Notes under the pieces: generated by a model
Told to the model about the DNA's origin: nothing
The model's database searches: none
What the model saw: only the letters and a program-made list of their open reading frames with translations
Assembly: GCA_021399445.1 (NCBI GenBank)
Contig: JAJTUQ010000002.1
Location: 992,001-1,056,000 of the forward strand
DNA from: Xylogone sp. PMI_703
Taxonomy: Eukaryota; Ascomycota; Leotiomycetes
Length of the DNA stretch: 64,000 nt
Reading direction: 5' to 3'
In this document: positions 56,066 through 64,000 of the stretch, in pieces
How positions within the stretch are numbered: the stretch's first letter is position 1
Layout of the letters: every line of letters starts with the position of its first letter
Program-made: the position numbers and the translations under genes

Positions 56066-59000
56066 CAGATACCACCCCGATGGCCACCCATCAGGTCAAG
56101 GTCTCAGAGCGGGCAGGACGGGGGCCAGGGGGGAAAGCAACGGTGGACCAGGAACAGGGCAAAAGCAACGAATGGCGGAAGTGGGAGGGCATGCGGGCCT
56201 GGGACCAGCAGCCAGGTGCTCTTGCGAGTGGAACCATGTCTGGGGGAAGCCGGCAGTAGTGAGATGGGATGATGGTGGCCCAGCACCCCGTTCCACCAGT
56301 GTTCTAAATGTAGCGTTAGCAGGCTTTTGGCGTCGTAGCGTGGTGAGTTGGGTGGGTTGAGGGTGATGTCCCAGGGGCTGCCCCGGCGAGCTCTTCCTTC
56401 TCGGGGGCCCTGGGAAAGAAGACGGGTCCGGGTGCAGATGTCTCCAGGCCTCTCGACTGGCAGGACTTTTGCGTTTCCCTTCATCGCTCGTGTTCGAGGC
56501 TGCCCTCGCCCACCACCCCTCCAGAGCAGAGGCGACTGAGCGCGCGCTCGGAACTGGCAAATGAGTGGCCACGGCCAGAAGCAGGACGGCAGTGGGTGCT
56601 CGCATGGACGCTCTCCAGCAGTTGGGACTATCGGGTTGCGGTACTGTATTGTTGTTTTCACGACGAGGGCTGAGCGAATGGGCCAGACGGACTGCGGGCT
56701 AGATGGGCTAGATGGACTAGAGACAGTACCAAACAGTGCTGAGTGCTGAGCGAGTGTGTGTGTGCGTACGAAAGTATGGGCCAGTCACAGAGCGTGGTTA
56801 CGGGCAGCAGAGGCAAGAGGCCACCATGGCCAGCCAGGAATGACGGTCTCGCGCGCGCTCCCTCTGCAAAGCGGCGAGCACAATTCTCCAATTCACTGGA
56901 GCAATCATTATCCATCATCCATCAATTTCATCAGCGCCCTGCTTCGAGCAGATTGTGCATGCATTAGATAGGCAGAGGCCGCGCGGGCTTAGAGCGAAAG
57001 CACCGCGCCCACTGCACCCACCGCACCCACCAGAGCAACTGGGTGCTGGTACGAGGTCCTTTCGTATTTCATTATTAGTGAGGGTGCTTGGGGCGTGTTG
57101 CACTGTGCAAATTAATGCACGCGCGACTAAGTGTGTCGACAAAAATAAACCCGGTCCCTCTTGGTGCTCTGGTGCCTCTCCGCCGCCAGTTAGCGGGCCC
57201 TTGGGTCGTCCGTAGATCGAGGGCGTCCGAGTCCCTGCTACGCAAAGGAAATTGCGACCGGCACAACGAGCACACACAACAATGCACGGATTCCCTCTCG
57301 TGCCTCCTCGTGCTCTCGAATGGCCCACGCCGTTACGGGTACAGTACAGCCAAAAGAAAAAAGATGGGTAATTGAATTTGTGGCAGCGACGCGGTTTTGC
57401 CATCCTTCCCCAGCCACAGGCCAATCAGCACAAGTCGATGGAGGACAATCACACCGTAAGCATCTCCGCAACCTGGGCTGCGTTTCTGAGCCGGCTGTTG
57501 TTGCTTGCTGCTTGGTGGTGTATCCTTCTTCTGGGACGAGTGGGAGAACAAGACAGATGAGAACGATGAGAGACGAGAGACGCGCATGAACAGCAAGGCA
57601 CCAGACGATTCGCCAATAATTCCTCATCGTGGCTGATCTGACAGTCTGCACACAGCCCACCTCGCCTTCAGCTTCCACAACACGTCGCAGCTTGTGCATT
57701 GCAATGTCCGGCAAGGGCCAACATCTCACTCTCGACGGTACTGTATGGTGACGGTACTTCTTCTCTCGATTGTGTGGTATTTTCTTCGTCTTCACCCCTC
57801 CTCGGCGTCATGCAGTTATGCGGCTTCGCCGGTGTCCATACATTACGTGCGCTTAGGAGATGGGAGATGCAAGCTGGCGAACGCGTCGAGATGTGCAGCC
57901 TTGGCTGAACCCGAGCCTAAAACCAAACGTCGTGCCTGTCTGGCTTCTTATCGATACGATTCGACCGCGGCGGGATGCAGCGAACTGACAATGGCACGAA
58001 TGAGAAGCCCCCAGCGACCATTCAGGTAGCGGCGCACACCACCCCCCGCTGCCTTATGCAGCTTGTCCTCCGCTCCCAAGTATGCAGTTATCCAGCGTTT
58101 CAGGGCAGACTCGCTCGTGCTGGGCTTCCTCCAAGATCCCAACATCGTCACTGGCCCCAACCCACCACGTATCAGATCGCAAGGTTACGAGTTGGTAGGA
58201 GTTGGTACGAGATGTGGGTGATCAGCGCGTTTGCAGCAGAATCCTGTGAGATCCCCTTGAGGCGCCCATTGACCCGGGCTTTCCGCTCTATCAGTTTATC
58301 AGAGGCCCGATTACGCAAGAGAGCCAAAGATGCTTGGATCTAGCCTGCAGAAGAGGCCACGATTCCTGGGCCGGGCATGTTTCTTTTTTCTGAGATGCTC
58401 CTAGAGCCACAGTAGCCCCGCGCCTCCCAGATGTGTGCATTCCTTGGTCGCCGTGTGGGGAGATGTCTGTACATGGAACGTGAAACGTGAAACATCCAGA
58501 TGCGCGACTTTATCCAACCATGCGGGAGAGTTGGTGCGTCACCATACATAGAAGGCCTTTCGAGACATGAGAGCGTTTATCTGTCAGAGGATCTTCTTAT
58601 CCTTCCGCATATGCTCCATTACGTTTTCTCGATGATAGCTGATATGGTATTGTTCCGTAGATGCATTCATGGGATGCCGAAGAAGCAACATTGGATTGTC
58701 TAGGCTCCATCAAAGCCATCTTGCAGGCACAAAAGCAAAAGTGATGTCCAAAAAGGAAGGGAAGAAGACGCGAAGAGGAGATATGCAGCTCCAATTGACC
58801 TCTCAGAAGTGCCACACTACCGTACCGTTGGCAAAACGAACTTCCCATGTCGTCTGCTGATGTCAATGGCATCTACCAATCCTAGGCCATTTCTGTACTG
58901 TAAACTACTGTGCTGTGCTCGATTCTGACGTGCGGTGATGTATCCCGGCAGTATCGTAAAGCCACCATTCAACTGTGAAGCACGCCAGTGGCGAAAGAAA

Positions 59001-62000
59001 GGTCGAGATCAACAGCTTCAATGTTGACAAGAAGGGACAGGTTACCTACCGTCCTTGAGGGAAGAAAAAGCAAATTTGCCTCTGCACGAACCATGAGAAA
59101 TCAGACCAGTAACACACCACGACAACCATACCACAGATGATTACTGTCAAGCGTGCCACAAAATCCCTCGGTGGAAGGAAAAATTCGAGCTCGATGACAC
59201 CCGGAGGAGATCCCACACATCAAAAACGCGAACTGTCAAAAAGACATTGGCCGAGAATCATACCCAATTTCAGCCAGCTCCATCCCCACTTTCTGGATGG
59301 TACCAGGACAAGCAGATGGAGAGCACATGGTGCAGGTACCGCGTACAACACTGCCGGTCACTCCTGGAGACGATCCTGTCGGCCTCGCCTATGCACACAG
59401 CGGGTGCGATAAGCTTCGATACCGCTATCGCGAGTACTGTGTACGTGCCTATTACGGATGTGCTTTTGGCCTTTCTGTTGTCTCCGGGCGTCTCGCTTAC
59501 CGCTGCTTTGCCAGCCCCAAGGCACCACAAGCTAGAATTCAGGCAGCGTAGCGTCTCGCCCGAGTCCTTCACTGGTTACACACAGACCAATATCATGCCA
59601 GTCCTGCTTCCACCGCCATCACAATCTTTTTTGCGCTATTCACATCGCCCCCATAGACAGGCACTGGTCCATCTTGCATAACTCCATCACTTCATCACAA
59701 TCACAATCACATCCAGCACGAGCGTCCAAGCGCAGTGATCAGCAGCTCTTGGAGGATTATCAAATCTGCATTGGTTAACTTAGTGCAAAAATATGACCAT
59801 CACGTCCCAAAATGTACAAAATGTACGGTACGTTGAGACACACATACGCTGGCGCTGCTTTTGCTATCGACTAATGCAACAACTCTTGCTGGATAAGGTA
59901 CACACGGCCGGTGCATATCGTTTGGTATCCACTTTGGATATCCCACTAGTCGGACTATGGACGATTGTTCAATGCACACACGCGGATATCAAAGTTCGCA
60001 GGAAGTTGGAGGTGGTTTTCCTTCGGTGGGTTCCAGAAGCAGGCCGTGGTGGGATTAACGCTTGCTGGGATCTCCCCAGAAGTTGGGTGGTGCTGGAAGG
60101 GCTAGAGGAAATTGTTCGAAAAAGCCTCCATCAGGGATTGCTGTGGGTGAAATTCGTGCACTCTGTGCAGCACAACCGTTCGACGCTAAATGATCTGTCT
60201 TATCGATGCGGTGACATGGTCTACCAATCGGGGATGCTGGTAAACGATCCAGGGACCCCGGGTGGGTAATTATGTACGCTGACATTTGTTTGGCACATTT
60301 CTTATGCAGGTACTATGCAGGTACAACACGCATCGGTCGAGTTCCAAGTTGAAGGAGGACCACCTGGAAAATGGGGCTGTGTTATGCAGCTCCATCGCTT
60401 TTCCTGCTTCTCCTCATTCTCCCACACGTTATCGTAAGATTGCTGCAAAGAATACTGCTGCTTACCCGCTGCGAACTGCTGTTGCTATTGCGGAGCTTGA
60501 GTCGCCCAGACCCTCACGGAACACTCAATAGCACCACTACAATTTCGCGGAAGCTCTGGCGGTCTGGATGTGCCCCAGTCTTGGCCGGCAGACTCGGTAG
60601 TCCCCGCGGTCATGATGCTCAAGAAACTACTGGCATAGGCTCAAGGGCATTCAGAAACGAAGGCGTCGGGCGGATCTTGCCTGACTTGAGTGCCGCGACC
60701 GAGACACCTCGCCAGCGGCCCTTGCCCACCGAGTTTTGGGGCCGTATGGAATCCACCCGCGGACCCGGATACTCATTCCCCAATTTCGCAACGGCCTTAT
60801 ATTGTGGGTGCTGCAGGCTGTTTGCAGTTAGATGGATCAGATCCTTATCACCTTCCGTCCTGCAGTAATATTCAAGAACGGACTGGTGGAAAAGCCTTCG
60901 CGAGCCACTGGGAGTTGTCCTTGGCTCCACGCCTGCGGTGCAACATTGACTGCCGGTTGGCATTTACTGTGTATGGTTTTGCTTTGGAGAACAGTCCATT
61001 CTCCAGGACGGCTTCACTTGGACCAAGAGCAGATAGTTGGAGGACCGAGCAGCTCTGCAGGAAAGGCGTGCTCGGTTCTGATATTGGGTTATGAAGGGGT
61101 CATACGAACAAAGTACACTGGCACAGTACACCAGTTGCTTCGCCCGCCGATTCAATTATGGAGCACGAGTAAGTGAATCAAACTACCGTATTGTACATGT
61201 CACTGAGAAAAGAATTTCGAGAAATGCCGCCGAATACCAATCGATTTTCCGCCTCCACCACCAATACTGACCCAGGAAATTAACTGTGGCTATTTTCCGG
61301 ACCAAAATTCCTTTCTGGCAGTTACCAGAGCTCCCTGTTGGTCGTGGAGAAAAAATTCACCGATGCTGGACGAGGATCAGACATTTCGCCCCCGGATTTT
61401 GGCAGTGTCAGCACCAATCCCCGGCGGTCAAGGTATCACGACAATATCGGTAAAGAGAGCCACCGCGGTGGCGTGGGAAGGGCAAGCCTTCCTTCTGCAT
61501 TCGCTCAGTTGCAGGAACAGGCACGTGTGCGAAGAGTAACGACGTTTTCTGTCGTTCCCAGGATGGGTTCGGTTTTTGCAACGGCACAGGGTTGCATCGG
61601 TCTCAATTGCGGCCACAAGGCGTTCCTGAACCCTGAACAGTTTCTGTTCCTGAATGGCACCGTTGCATCCGGCACCAGATTTGGATGGCACCTTCAAGCA
61701 CGTTAGGACGAATCTGGCTCAAGTGAAAAGTCGGCCCTTCGCGGAGCACGGTAAAAGCAATAGGCTGAATAAGTACGGTAGGCGTGCGAGGCTTGGTGTT
61801 GTAGTGGGCAATCTCAGAATTGCGATCACCCACGATGGGCGAGCCCAAATGCCACAAACAGTAGCTAAAGTTACTGTACCGCGCCTGTCCCGGCGCGCTC
61901 TCCACAGAGCAGATTGGGAAGATGTGGGAGATCTAGGTTATCGTAAGACGGTCAGGCCAGCGACACGGGAATCTCGATCAGAGTTGGGAGATTATCGCCC

Positions 62001-64000
62001 GCCGCGACGGAGCGCTCTGGAGTCTGTTGTGTCCTGCAATAACGTGCAGCAGCACAAGAAAGGTCTACCTTGCTTGCGGTAATCCCACTTGTCATTGCTC
62101 TTTCCTCTGTTCGCCTCCAGCCATTTGCCATTTGTTGTCTTTGCGCACCTCGCAGGACCGTGGGACGTCCCGGCCTCCCGACTTACCGTTCCTGAGGAGA
62201 GTTTTGCCCGTCTCTGGTCTTCTCGGTTGCGCGCCCTGCATATGGACCTCACTTGGCATTGGACCCTTGTCTCTTGGGAATGCTACGGCGGAATGACCGC
62301 CATGGGTCCGGCTTAGACCCCCATTGGCGGGGCCTGCCGAGTGGCTCCAGATAGTGCTCGGAGGGCTTTGAGGAATATTGGGGAGCAGACCTTCGAGAAT
62401 GTTTCAGCATGTATTCGAAGCCCACTCTAAGCTATTAGATCCGGCCGCGACCTTCTAGCGGGGTCCCACCGCTTCTCTCGACCTCACGACTCCCCATGGC
62501 CTTTTGGAGACGAGTCTCATTCCCAGAGGTGGGGAAAGGTCGCGTTTCAGGCCTCGGGTTAGGTAAGTGTTGCTTCCCACGCCTTCTTGCTGTGGATATC
62601 GCCATGCAGGTCAAGCCTGCATAATCTAGTGGACTGATGAAGTCTCTCACTCGTCCTCTCCTCCCAGGCGAGACTCACAACCCCTACACTCGCAGGAACT
62701 ACTGTATGTGCCATCCAATGCACTCTCTCAAGGTGATATTTTGCAAAACCAAATCAAGCAAATGCAGTTTCCTGTTCGTGGTGGAGTGCAGCAGTTGATG
62801 CAATTTCCAGTCCCACGCTGCTTTGCAGATGGGGAAGTGGCGAGGAAACAATCAACTTTTGAAACATGGCTGCGGAGAAGCGTCGCTGTTTCACATTTGG
62901 ACACCTCCGCATACACAAGGCGACAACTTCTCGTCTTTGTTTGGGGATGTTCGAGTTCCTCCTTCTACAATACAGCTACTTGGCGAGAATGGAACGTGCT
63001 GCCGGAGTATCTTGCAGAGGGAATTCCTATTTGCTCGAAGCAATGGGAGATTTGTTAGCATTTTCCCGTATATTGTTATGCATCTCCCCGTATGTCCTTG
63101 CAGAACAAACCGCGCAGGCTTGCTCGTTTATCCACATTAGGACGGCATGTTCGGTTTTTTGCCTCTGTTTGCTATCTTTGGATACGACCTTTTTTCTTTT
63201 CCAATTTCCCTTTCAGTGGCTGTGTTTGAATTGGTCATCTGGAGTTAGACTTCCTCCATCCACGAGTCCTACGTCTAGTGGCAGACACAACCACGTCTTA
63301 TCTCGGTCGTTGTTATTGTGGTCCTACTGAATAAGCCATATTCTCTTGGGGTTGAGGGTTTCCCTTATTTGGGGCCGTGCCTATCACTAACTACGTTTCT
63401 AGACCTTTGCTTACTTTGCAAATAGAGACCTCGCCTCGGTGAATTGACATGATTCATGCTTGGAAGAAGCTATTGTGAACTATGGACCGTACGGATCTCG
63501 GCTCGGAGGACAGACTACCAACGGGCATCCACTTAGCGTGGATAATTGCCGTTTTAGATAAGTATGATGTTCAGATATACTGTATATGGAAGAACATGAC
63601 TTGAGAGATCCGTGTCTGCTCTGTCTGAAGCAAAATATCGGTTCCACCATTCCGCCGTGTGGACAGGTGCATCTGGACCCTGATCCATTTTGCTATTGTC
63701 TCGTTTTCGTTTTGTTAAGCGACTGCCGATGACTTCTTTTCGTACGGATGTACACTCTGACAAGAGCAGCTTAGACGTATGTGTATGATCATACACTTGT
63801 CGGTGCAAGACCGCTCTTTGTTTCCATCATGCTATAGGTACGATAGTAATAATATATATTTCGGCTTTACTATGCCGGCCGCTTACTCGCTTGTTCTCAC
63901 TCCGCTCTTTTCAACATCAAAGTCTACCGAGACAGAAGCGGTGTGTCTGAGCATTCCACCGAGATTTTTGTGTAGGGTTGATAACTTTATCTGGAAGGTA
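56066..64000. other. Gene desert upstream of the MSN2-like gene
   Basis: Nearly 8 kb without a supported gene. Frames up to about 185 codons occur in GC-rich stretches (56100-56660, 57240-57800) but overlap others on both strands and carry no domains. A 158-codon + frame at 59793-60269 is equally featureless. No tRNA or rRNA is evident. One strong hairpin is at 62297-62330. The stretch may be regulatory, may contain non-coding transcripts, or may hold a gene I cannot recognise. Confidence 0.55.
62297..62330. other. Strong imperfect hairpin
   Basis: CCGCCATGGGTC, a 7-base loop (cggctta), then GACCCCCATTGGCGG, which pairs with the left arm apart from a few unpaired bases in the right arm. No adjacent gene explains it as a terminator. 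Confidence 0.5.

Noticed and set aside
59793..60269. 158-codon + strand ORF
   Set aside because: No recognisable domain, no promoter-like leader and unremarkable composition; treated as chance.

Overview
The window is nuclear DNA of a filamentous ascomycete (Pezizomycotina). Genes are broken by short introns (mostly 50-110 nt) with GT..AG ends and CTAAC-like branch sites, and the products are typical of that group: a TauD-type dioxygenase, SWR1, TRS130, a SUN-family wall protein, an MSN2-type stress factor. A leotiomycete is my best guess, but that is inference. There is no operon logic. Neighbours are unrelated housekeeping and accessory genes in divergent, convergent or tandem pairs.

Layout. 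1-9.5 kb is gene-dense: a 5'-truncated RING protein, a TauD/TfdA dioxygenase, a small cysteine-rich protein, the LYR-motif SDH assembly factor SDHAF3/ACN9, the eRF1 methyltransferase MTQ2, the spliceosomal SmD1 and the V-ATPase assembly factor PKR1. 9.5-20.4 kb is almost empty and GTAC-rich. It holds one clear gene, a SCOC/Slo1-like coiled-coil protein at 15.9 kb, plus a purine-rich tract near 14.8 kb that looks like a left-facing promoter with no gene behind it. 20.5-36.4 kb holds an unrecognised six-exon protein, the complex I subunit NDUFB8, SWR1, a wax-synthase-like membrane acyltransferase and the TRAPPII subunit TRS130. 37.8-55.4 kb holds an amino-acid permease, an MDR-type oxidoreductase, a SUN protein, a DUF202 membrane protein, the diphthamide enzyme DPH6, a possible small membrane protein and an MSN2/MSN4-like C2H2 factor. 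55.4-64 kb shows no convincing gene and probably includes the long upstream region of the MSN2-like gene.

The most unusual structure lies between the DUF202 gene and DPH6: two identical 192-bp direct repeats enclose exactly 255 bp that encode the middle of an NAD-dependent reductase (SDR), with nothing else of that gene present. Other points worth checking are an ATGA overlap between an upstream ORF and the SUN gene start, the unrecognised 445-aa gene, a predicted 5'UTR intron in the MSN2-like gene, and several micro-exons that automatic annotation would easily miss. I saw no CRISPR array, no intact transposon, no rRNA and no tRNA. I cannot identify an unmistakable new biological system here.
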